Below, piece by piece: positions 10,043-18,746 of a DNA stretch of 23,545 nt; positions within the stretch are counted from its first letter, which is position 1, and each line of letters starts with the position of its first letter. The DNA lies in assembly GCA_027600665.1 (NCBI GenBank), contig JADGJL010000374.1:1-23545 (forward strand). Direction: 5' to 3'. Origin of the DNA: Irineochytrium annulatum (taxonomy: Eukaryota; Chytridiomycota; Chytridiomycetes; Chytridiales; Chytridiaceae). Below the pieces are notes generated by a model. That model was not told the origin of the DNA and ran no database searches. It saw only the letters and a list, made by a program, of their open reading frames with translations. Position numbers and translations under genes: made by a program.

Positions 10043-11223
10043 TCACTCTGCAAAAAGTCTCTTCATAATCTCTGCAATCACTCTGCAATTCAGACTGTTC
10101 CCTAGCACGGCCCACCTCTGCTTCAAGTTCACGCCCTCGGGAAACTCAAACCCATGTCGGCCCTCCTCCGTAGCTCCATCAATAGGAAAACAATGCAGTC
10201 GCGCAACCTCCCGCGGGGTCAGCCACCGGATCCCGTATTCCAGGCTCGAGGTGGTCTCGAAGTCCGGTTGCTCGCCCAGCCGAAGCGTCTGGAGGAAGGA
10301 ACCGGACCGCGTCACCATACGCGTCCCGTATGCTTTTGTGATGGTGGATGTGCGGGTGGAGTCGGGGGTGACGATGTCGAACCTAATAACATAGATCAGG
10401 ATGATAAAAAAGTTGACGAGGTCAAAAACCTAAAGCCTGTCCGCTTTGATATGTACTCGGGCGGTATTAGGTACGGCGTCGCGTCGTTCAGTGTTTCGAG
10501 ATACGTCGACAGAGGCGCTGGGTCGACGGGTGCGCTGAGCGACGTAATCAGATTCGCATTTGTGACGTTAAGCGTCTCATCCACGTCGCTGCACAATCGC
10601 GCCTTGCCAACCGTTTAGGTTAAAGAATGAAAGGAGGTTGATACACACTGTCATATAATACCGCCTTCGATCGTTCGGCACGCCGAACTGCATGGGACTC
10701 ATCATGTATTCCCTAACCTCATACCGCATCCCCATCAGCGCGCTCGTGAGCCGCTCGCGACACCGCGACGTCTCAAAATTAGGGACGTTTTCCACGAAGA
10801 GGTATCGAGGAGGATGGGCGAGCTGGGGCAGGATGTCGATAAGATGCAGCAAGGGGCGGGATCGCTCGTCGGTGTCGTCGAGACCTTTGCCGCCCTGGGT
10901 GAAGGGCTGGCAGGGAGGGGAGAGAAGCCAGATGGTTGCGGCGAGGGCGTCGAGCTCTTGGGTCGTTAGGGCTGTGATGGTTCTCTGATCTTGATGATAT
11001 GCGGTTAGTTTCCCCCATACGAGCGGTTTAAGGTTCAGACAAGACGTACGGATGAGGGTTTCAGGCCAAAGTTGTGCTCGTAGATGGAGTTGCTGATCTG
11101 GTTAATGTCGAAGGCCGCGACGACGGAGGATGAGGACGGTGGCGTGGCCATCTCGAGGCCGTAGTGGAGGCCGCCGATGCCGCTGAAGAACTCGACAGCC
11201 CGGAGTTGATCAGGTGCGCTCAT
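10043..11223 (-). CDS. TRDMT1: DNMT2-type tRNA (cytosine-5) methyltransferase
   Basis: DNMT2 enzymes transfer a methyl group from S-adenosylmethionine to C5 of cytosine 38 in the anticodon loop of tRNA-Asp and some other tRNAs. Minus-strand exons are 11223-11050, 10984-10647, 10588-10430 and 10382-10043, giving 336 residues, a normal length. Introns of 65, 58 and 47 nt keep frame; the first has a GTACGT donor and CTAAC branch. Visible motifs are the cofactor loop FFSGIGG (residues 12-18), SPPCQPFTQGG with the catalytic Cys at 83, FVENV (121-125), and the C-terminal LGNSLN (317-322). The segment DINQISNSIYEHNFG and the helix LLHLIDILPQLAHPPRY are typical of DNMT2 rather than of DNA methyltransferases, and there are no added regulatory domains. 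The CFT motif of the target-recognition part appears as TIT (residues 237-239). The start codon is 131 bases from the first ATG of the divergent INTS4-like gene. Confidence 0.95.
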
Positions 11224-11353
11224 CGCGAGCCTTCGACCGCGAAGCTGCCGTCGGATTATCCGGCGAGCTGTCAGATTGGCAACGACGTCGTCCTTGTTCA
11301 AATGAACAGCGAAGAGGAGGCTTGTACCCAAGCCACTTCTTGGTCGAACCGAG

Positions 11354-14103
11354 ATGGTTGAGAAGTCACGACCTTCGGCCATGTTTGCCGCCTGGACGAA
11401 AGCCCAGCGCGATGAGGCCCTCTCCAACGCGACCTTCGTCCACTTCTGCGACCTGATGAACCATCCCCTGAAATCCGAGCGCGCCAAGGTGGAGTTCATC
11501 TCTTTAGAACCCCCTGATTGTAATGCGCTTAAAGGCCGCGACGCTCCTCGGGGCCTTTCATCAGGTCCCGCTGAGCACGGCTTTTCAGTCATTGGACAAG
11601 GAGCTGCGGGTTCGTCGCTGATTTTTTTTTTTTTTTTTTTGATTTGTTTTACAGTGATAAAATGGTGGGATGTGAATGCAGGTGGAAAAGAAAGGGAGGA
11701 ATGACGTTAAGCGATACGCCNNNNNNNNNNTTTAATGCCGCGTCTGTCCTGGGGGGCTTTTATTTTGTCCCGGTTTTGACGGGTTTTTATTTATTTGTAA
11801 ATGTTGTGGGGGTTTGTTGGTTTTTTTTTTTTTTTTTTTTTGTCCTTTCTTTTCCAGTGATAAACTGATGGGATGTGAATGCAGGTGGACAAGAAAGGGA
11901 GGAATCACTTTCAGCCTTCCGCCTGCGGGGCGTTTGTGTTGGGTTTGGAAGATGAATATGAGGAGGTTCGGCGGTCGACTGTTGGTGAGCGTGTGCGGCA
12001 TTTTCCCTGAGGAAGGTTGTGTATTGACTTGAGCGATGTGACAGAGGCGATATGTGAGCTGTCGGTTGAGGCGCCGCCGCTGGCGAGGAACACGATGGGG
12101 AACCTCATCGGTTGGTGTCTTATGGTTTCGTTTACGGGCATTTAATCCTGGTTTTTAGACATGTTCAACGACGAGTCCTCAACCGTCCGCCTGAGTTCCA
12201 TCCGAAGTCTGAAGAAGATGGCCCTTCACAACCCCTTGACGCTGGATGACGTCCAGCTGTCGACCTTCATGACCGTGCTGGACGACGCAAACCCCGTCAT
12301 GAGGAAGACGGCGTACGAGATGTTAAGGTATTCTGCCCTGTGCTTTCTCACGATTTATATGATTGCGCAATAGCTTAACGAAAATAAAGTCCATGAACGG
12401 GATGAGAATCCTCACGGACCACCTGAGGAAGAACATGGAGAAATACCCGAACGATCGGGATCGGATATTCCGGTGCTTCGGGGAGATCGGGCGCGTCAAT
12501 CACGCGTTCATAGGTTCGCTGGTGTATCGTCCACACTTAACTGATCACGCAGCTTAGATGAGCTGAAGGCGGTCTACTTATCGCTGGATCGGCGGTTTCT
12601 GCCGATAGAGAAGGAAATCAAATCGCTTGATCGTATGATTTGACTCATTTGCCTTATATGCTGATGCATTTTAAGATGTAGCGAATATCATCATGATCTA
12701 CAACGCCGCCTTTCAAAACCCGTCGATGCTGCCCCTTCTACCGAAATACACGTTCCGGCATTTTCACTTCCTTTTTGGGAAGATGCCCGAGTGTTTTGAT
12801 GTTGAGGTTTTTTGGCGCTCCTGTCTACCCCTAGCTAAACGTTTTGCAGAAAAAAGCAGATGGTGTGTAAGAATTTCGTTTTCAGACACAATGGTGCGCT
12901 AAATGTCGACGTTAAGCCGCGATGGAGGAGATGGAGGCGTCCTCAAAAGCATTCGCAAAATACTTTCCGGCAGTCCTCGACAACATCCACATCCACCTCC
13001 AAAGAAATCGCCCTCAACACGCCCTCCGTCTCCTCACAGGCCTCTCCGGGTCAGTTTGCGCCTTTTTCCTTCCCGCCTGAAGTTCGACTGACTTTACAAT
13101 GTTCAAAATCTAGTCAGCTCGAAGCCCTCCACGAACTTAAGGGAAAACACAGCCACGTCTTTCGCCTCATGCACCACTTTGTCTCCTGCTACCTCGACGT
13201 TCTGACGCTCCAGTCGATGCTCACAAGCGGAAATTTCGACTACGCGCATCATTGCCGACGCATCGTGATTGGTTCGCACGCAGCTGGCTCGCGGTTCATG
13301 GGCTTGCCGAAGGCGTTTAAGAGGCTTTTGGAGGATTTGAGGACGTTTGCAAGGATTGCGTGGGAGCTTGCTGAGCGGCCGTGAGTGATTGCTTTGGAGG
13401 AAAGTGGTGGCTAATGTGGCGCCAGTTTTAGGGCGTTTGTTGGGACGTGTGATCTTCGATCCGAGTTTTGGACGTGCTCGCCTATGGTGGAGGACGATTT
13501 AAAATCGAGGATCGCTGGAACGGTTGAGATTTTGCAGGTACTGGCTGTTACTATTGATGCACTGTTGTTGACCGCTCCTGTGGAATATCAGGGGTTCCGG
13601 ATACCACCCTTTTCGCTCCCCCCGCTCGTGAAAGAGTGCACGGCCAAAGCCGAGATCGTGCGCACGACGACGACGCACGAGGGTGGCAAGGTAACAACCT
13701 TTTTCGTAGAGGGGACGATCAGAAACATGTCCGGCTTGTTGCACATTATCACGAAGGTGAAAACTTGCTTGTTCCAAATCTGAATGCCTAACGGGCAAGT
13801 GACAGCATTCGAACGGCGGGATTTACGCCGAGCAGCTCCTCACGACGGATTTGCAGCGGACAGGGCCGTCGACGTTCCAGCTGCGATGTCCGATCAAGCA
13901 GATTGATATAGGTGGGAAGCTGACCGCGTGTTTAGTAATGTTGTCGCTGATCGGAAACTACAGATATACACCCAAAGGCTGTGCATCTGGCGCGCCTCAT
14001 ACAGGACGATAACATGACGATGTGCAGGGATGGTTTGAATTACATACATGGGAACCTGGCGGAGGTGGATAGGGACCTGTTTGTGATGTTGTCGGAGGCG
14101 TAG
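11354..14103 (+). CDS. INTS4: Integrator complex subunit 4-like HEAT-repeat protein, N-terminally short, 15 exons
   Basis: INTS4 is a HEAT-repeat scaffold that holds the INTS9/INTS11 cleavage module of Integrator, which processes snRNAs and ends transcription by RNA polymerase II. Proposed exons are 11354-11488, 11508-11609, 11885-11984, 12045-12110, 12159-12327, 12374-12513, 12558-12632, 12676-12800, 12850-12862, 12917-13049, 13114-13380, 13432-13537, 13592-13756, 13806-13911 and 13964-14103. They total 613 residues and keep frame throughout. Clear matches to animal INTS4 are RLKAATLLGAF, FQSLDKELR, ACGAFVLGLEDEYEEVR, LIDMFNDESSTVRLSSIRS, YPNDRDRIFRC and IIMIYNAAFQNP...KYTFRHF. About the first 300 residues of the animal protein have no counterpart here, and the divergent DNMT2 gene begins only 131 bases upstream. 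The join 11488/11508 is doubtful, exon 12850-12862 is a 13-nt microexon, and the third intron (11610-11884) contains the assembly gap. The segment 13538-13591 is in frame and could be coding instead of intron. Confidence 0.85.
11529..11720. repeat. Left copy of a probable false duplication flanking the gap
   Basis: This stretch and 11731-11923 are two versions of one sequence at a constant offset of about 202-203 bases, both crossing a long T run (here 11622-11640). Left of the T run this copy is clean coding sequence of INTS4. Right of it the sequence is a corrupted version of the other copy, with mismatches increasing towards the N run. Confidence 0.8.
11721..11730. other. Assembly gap (10 N)
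   Basis: Ten undetermined bases. The sequences at either side are diverged copies of each other, so the gap probably joins two contig ends that should overlap rather than marking missing DNA. Confidence 0.95.
11731..11923. repeat. Right copy of a probable false duplication flanking the gap
   Basis: Before its T run (11821-11841) this copy is a T/G-enriched, degraded version of 11529-11621. Shared blocks such as GCCGCG, GTCC and GGGTT keep the same spacing. After the T run it is clean and leads into the INTS4 exon at 11885 (VDKKGRNHFQPSACGAF). The clean halves of the two copies are complementary. Confidence 0.8.
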
Positions 14104-14327
14104 TGTCGATGTCGACGCAGACGATGGCGGTAACAGCATAGAAGGGAGGATTTATGTATTGGTCGTCCACTTACGGCATTGCACGCACGCATTCGCACGA
14201 TTGATGTTAATGTCATTTGATAATGAACGTAGCACCAAGACACGAGTTTCTGATAACAGCCAGCATAAGCTGCAGCCAAGTATTTTAGATCTTTCATCGA
14301 ATACACAAAATATGATATCCATCTAGC

Positions 14328-16554
14328 TTAAACGCAGCCTAATCCAGCAAGCCTGAGATGATATTCGATAACCTATACCTCGTGGTAAGCAAGCGATTCA
14401 ATAAAGCAGACAAATTCAACATACCTCCAAAGCCTGAGCAACAACCAAATGCTCTCTTGCGCTCTCCAGCCAATCTGCCGCCAACCGCTTCGGCCATCCC
14501 TTCAACTGGTTCAGCTCCCTCGCCGCACTGTCCAAATCTCCCTCCCGCAGGAAATGCCTCGACCTAGCCAGGATGGACTCGACGTCGTCCCCGGCCACAT
14601 ACCCGCTTTTCGGCACCATGAACACCGAAAGTACGCTCGAGACCGCGTACGCGAGCGGCCCGCCGTCCTCAGGCATCAGTTGCACCTGCCGAACCCTCCC
14701 CCTCAGGATCTCGAACGCGCTTTCGAGCTCCTTGAACGTCGCAAGCCCCTTGTTCCCGACCTCGACGGGGATGCTCTCGACGATCGACGCTACGACCGGG
14801 TTCTCAGCCCCGACCTGCCGGAGCACCTCGAGCTCCTTCGCAAATGGCAGCCGGTACTTCTCCGCCAGCTTCCCCCGCAGGGCATGCAATGCCGCCGTCT
14901 GGAGCTCGATGTTTCGGGTCTCGTGGAGGTAGTCGCCCGCGTCGATGCTGATGCGCTCCAGGTACTTGAGCTTGGCCGCGAGGTGGTCGAGGCGCGCGAG
15001 GCGTCCGTCGCGCTCACGGTCCACCGCGCCCTTCACCTCGCTCATCCAGAACCGCTCGAGCTCCGCGGCCTGGTTCCTCAAGTCCTGGTCGAGAGCCTCC
15101 CGGAAGGCGGCGGCCTGGGTCTCGAGCTGCTGCGCGAGCTCAAGCTGATGCAGGGCCGTAAGGGCGTCCCGCTGCTCCTGAATGAGGGCGTTCTGAGTCG
15201 TCTCGGCGTCGGTGGCGAGCTGCTTAAAGGCCTCCTCCGCTGCCCTAATATGGTCGTCGAGCACGGCCTTAAACTTCTCCGCCTGCCCAATAAGAGCCGA
15301 CCGCGTGAGCTCCTGCTCCTCCTTCCCAAACGCCGTGATGTATTTCGACAGCAGCGCGAGCTCCTTCCGAGCGCGCGAGACGTACTTCTTCTCCTCGGGT
15401 GTGCCCTTAATGTTTTTAAGCGCCGTATCAAGGTGGGCGATGGCGGCCACCAGGTCCTCCGCGACGGGAATGTCCGGGAGCACCTTGATGATGTCCGCGA
15501 TCGTGTTCGCCTTGTCGCCGCCATCCTTCTCCTTCGCGGCCGCCCTCTCGGCCCTCCTCTTCCGCCTCGCCTCTCTTTCGGCCTCCTTCTCCTTCTTCTT
15601 GTCAACCTCCGTCCTCACCTCCGTCTCCCCCGCGTCGACTGCTTCTTTCGAAGCCTCCGGCTTCACGACCTCCCTTGACTCGGGCTTAACAGTTTTAGCA
15701 GCCGACTTCGAGGCCTTCTCCGGTGGCGCCACCTCGACCGGTGTCGCGGGTGCCGGCGGCGTTGTTTCAACAGATTTCTCCGCCGGCGTCTCCTTCTTCT
15801 CCTCCTTTTTCGGCGCCGCCTTCGCGGCCTTCTTTGCCGTTGCAGGTTCAGGCTGCGCCGGGGTCTTCTCGACAGCAGGAGGAGCGTCCGGCTTCGGCGT
15901 AGGTGAGGGCGTCGGGATCGGCGGGTGAGTAGGCGTCGGCACAGGTGGTGGGGTGGACTCGGTCGGCTTGCCCAAGATGGAGTCCCTGAAGTTCTGGAAC
16001 GTCGCGAAAACGTCGTTGACGGCCTTCGTGACGGTCTCCTGCGCCTTCCCAATGTTCTCCACGGTCGATTCGTACGTCTTCTCCACAGTCTCCCTCGCGG
16101 TCGAGTACATCTGCTTAGCGCTCTCCATCTGCGCCTCGACAGCCTCCCTCGCGTCCCCCACCCGCTTGCTGGCCCCCTCATACGTCTCCTCGGCGCCCTT
16201 CCGCAAGTCTGAGATCCCTTGCTCGACCTGGCCCTTGACCGTCATGGCCTTCTCCTTCACGCCCTCCACCGTCAGCTGGGACGCTTCCTCCTCCAGCGTC
16301 TTGATCCGATCCAGCGCCGGCTGGCCGCCGGGGACGCTCTCCAGCCAGATCTTGCGGAAGTCCGGGTTCCGGTTTGCATACATCCCGGCGCCCGCGTAGG
16401 AGCCTCCGGCGAGGATGGAGGTCAGTACCACCCATCGGACGACGCGGATGCGACGAGGCCTTGGCTTGGTTGCCGAGGCCGTCGTCGCGGTGGTCTCCGT
16501 CGCGAACGATCTCGCGGACGGGCGAGCCCTTCGGGCGGCTGCTCGCAACATCAT
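14328..16554 (-). CDS. MIC60: MICOS subunit MIC60 (mitofilin)
   Basis: MIC60 is the core of the MICOS complex of the mitochondrial inner membrane, where it shapes crista junctions and bridges to the outer membrane. Exons 16554-14425 and 14372-14328 join in phase 0 across a 52-nt intron, giving 724 residues; the join extends the last helix with VIEYHLRLAGLGCV. The N-terminus is a basic, Ser/Ala/Arg-rich mitochondrial presequence. It is followed by one membrane span at about residues 41-59 (WVVLTSILAGGSYAGAGMY). Then come an amphipathic repetitive helix (about 98-190), a Pro/Thr/Lys-rich linker (about 200-330) and long coiled coils. The C-terminal mitofilin domain is clear: LERISIDAGDYLHETRN, ASIVESIPVEV, LESAFEILRGRVRQV, and a final LREGDLDSAARELNQLKGWP, the most conserved signature of the family. 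Two ATGs are in tandem at the start. The gene is convergent with INTS4 (224 bases between stops) and divergent from ALG3. Confidence 0.95.
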
Positions 16555-16843
16555 CTTTCTTTGCCTTTCTCACTTGACAAACCTGTCTCTCGAACATATC
16601 TGAAGGTAAATGCTTTACCGGCCGATCTGGCTTGCTTAATAAACCTGCGATCATTTCAATATTAGTTTTTAATTAATTAAAATCACCAGGAAAAAAAGAA
16701 GGTTTAATATTGTCAGCTGATGCGAAGTGTCGCTTCAATTGTAAAATCCTTCGTCCACATTTACGGTCGTTCGTTTGTGCACAGGTCAAAAGAGCTTGAA
16801 TGAATCCACAGCTGGGAATTGACGTGCAAAAGGGCTCCAACTG
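16555..16843. promoter_or_regulatory. Shared divergent promoter region of MIC60 and ALG3
   Basis: These 289 bases separate the two start codons, so both promoters and leaders must lie here or overlap the genes. The centre is AT-rich, including TTTTTAATTAATTAAAA near 16665-16682, unlike the GC-rich genes at either side. I see no certain TATA box or named factor site. Confidence 0.5.
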
Positions 16844-18516
16844 ATGTCCCGCCCGCGAGATGCCGCGATCCAGCACGCTCGGGCCACGAAGGGTCCCATA
16901 AACTCCATTGTGCTCCTCATCCACTCCATCGCGAACGATCGCGCGGCCCTCCCCTGCGCGCTGTTGCTGCTCGAGGTTGTCCTCTGCGCCGCGATCATCA
17001 TGAAAGTCCCCTGTAAGCATATCACTTCACGCGACGCGTGCCGCTTATTCTCATTACACGTTGCTGACACTGTCAGGAACTCCTTTTCGGACGGCCCAGA
17101 CACGGAGATCGACTGGAAGGCGTACATGCAGCAGATCGAGATGTATCAAGCCGGCGAGCGGGATTACTCGAAGATCAAAGGCGATACTGGGCCTTTGGTG
17201 TATGTTTTATCACATTTTCTTTTCCGTCGTGCTGGCGTTTGCTAACTTAATGTAATTTTTCGCCAGATATCCAGCCGGCCACGTTCAGGTCTTCGCGCTC
17301 CTTCACCAGTTGACGGACATGGGGACCAACATCGGGAGGGCCCAGGTCATATTCGCCGGCATATACATGCTCACGCTCGCCAGCGTTTTCGCCATCTACA
17401 GCCACTCGAAAATGGTTGGAGACAGTGTCCCCATTTCTTTTTTGGGCCCGTCACCTAAGCGGAAGCGAAAACAGGTGCCGCAATACGTTCTGTTCGCGCT
17501 CGTGCTGTCAAAGCGGATCCACTCCATCTTCCTCCTGCGGCTGTTTAACGACGCCGTATCGATGCTGCACATGTACGTGTGCATATGGGCCATGTGTCAC
17601 GCGAAATGGAGGATGGCGGCCATCGTCTACAGGTAACTCTCGACAAAGCCCCGTTTGAAAAAGCAGTTTGTGACCGGAAAATGTTTTCTCTCAGTGCCGC
17701 GCTGTCGATAAAGATGAACATCCTTCTTTTCGCCCCCGGCTTTGCCTTCCTGATGTACGAGGCCGTCGGCCTCTCCCAGTCCTTGCGGAACGCGGCTCTT
17801 GCGTACTCGATCCAAACCATCTTGGCGCTCCCGTTCCTCTTTGACGGGTCCAGCAACTACTTCAAGCATGCCTTTGACTTTTCGCGCGCCTTTTTGTACA
17901 AGTGGACCGTCAATTGGCGGTTCGTGCCGGAGGACGTGTTCCTCAGCTCGGATTTCGCGCGGTGGCTACTAGCGCTTCATTTGGGGTTCCTGGCCGTGTT
18001 TGTTTTGACGAAATGGCTTCGGTATGGGGTGGATAACTTGAACGGGTGGTGTTAACTGACTGGTAGACGAAAGTCAATTGTCAAGTTCATAGCGGCCGGC
18101 TTGGCGGAGAGGGAAGGCGAGAAAGTGCTGGATCCAGATCGTAATGTTGCCTTGGTGTGCTTAATATGCTAATGTGGACAATCAGACATCATGTTCGTGA
18201 TGTTCACCAGCAACTTCATCGGCGTCGTCTTCGCTCGAAGTCTACACTATCAGTTTTATTCGTGGTATTTCCACGCGATACCCTATTTGCTGTGGCGAAT
18301 ACAGTTGCCAGTCGTCGTCAGGTAACGAGAGGGTATGGTGTTTCCCGCAGCTAAATGACATACAGATTCGGCATCCTTCTGGTCATCGAGTGGTGTTGGA
18401 ACGTCTACCCGTCCTCCACCGCGTCGTCGTTGCTGTTGTTTTTATGCCACGTATTTATCTTGCTCGGTTTATTAACCTTCGGACGCAGTCCCGAGCGGAA
18501 AGTTAAAACATCATAA
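16844..18516 (+). CDS. ALG3: Dol-P-Man:Man5GlcNAc2-PP-Dol alpha-1,3-mannosyltransferase
   Basis: ALG3 adds the first lumenal mannose, from dolichol-phosphate mannose, to the Man5GlcNAc2-PP-dolichol precursor of N-glycans in the ER membrane. Exons are 16844-17012, 17100-17199, 17267-17414, 17475-17632, 17695-18021, 18067-18140, 18186-18321 and 18366-18516, giving 420 residues, the normal family length. Family signatures are [12 protein letters not shown] (from residue 55), [11 protein letters not shown] (84-94), [13 protein letters not shown] (153-165), [23 protein letters not shown] and [19 protein letters not shown], with many hydrophobic spans. The acceptor CCCAG at 17099 was chosen over the nearer one because it restores the family's YTEIDW. 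Intron 17415-17474 is a multiple of three and open, so it could be retained. It would add 20 residues including PKRKRK, which homologues lack. Introns are 44-87 nt. Confidence 0.95.
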
Positions 18517-18746
18517 TCTATAATCTGGATATCATAAGGGTGATCTTTCTCGCCTGACAATTTCGATTCTAGCCATAGTCCCTCCTTCACCCTAGCCTTC
18601 ACACCGCCCGCCGCCCAATCTGCACGGAGTCTGCGGTCACCTGCATCATCCGACGTCGTCGTCGACGTCTATCGCGTGCCACTAGCATACGCTCATTGTT
18701 CGGAGGACCTCGAGGTTGGCTGGTGGAGGCTCACTCTTTACAGCGC

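Noticed and set aside
10154..10618. Plus-strand frame of 154 codons over the DNMT2 gene
   Set aside because: The minus strand carries the conserved DNMT2 C-terminus (GNSLN) and a valid intron here.
11164..11361. Plus-strand frame of 65 codons as an INTS4 N-terminal exon
   Set aside because: It overlaps the DNMT2 first exon in antisense, shows no HEAT-repeat pattern and does not join in frame to the downstream exon by a normal intron.
11731..11841. T/G-rich, low-complexity stretch as a possible retroelement tail or long intron
   Set aside because: It aligns at constant offset with clean INTS4 sequence at 11529-11640, so degraded reads explain it better.
14449..15678. Plus-strand frame of about 409 codons
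   Set aside because: It is antisense to MIC60, whose mitofilin domain is clear on the minus strand.
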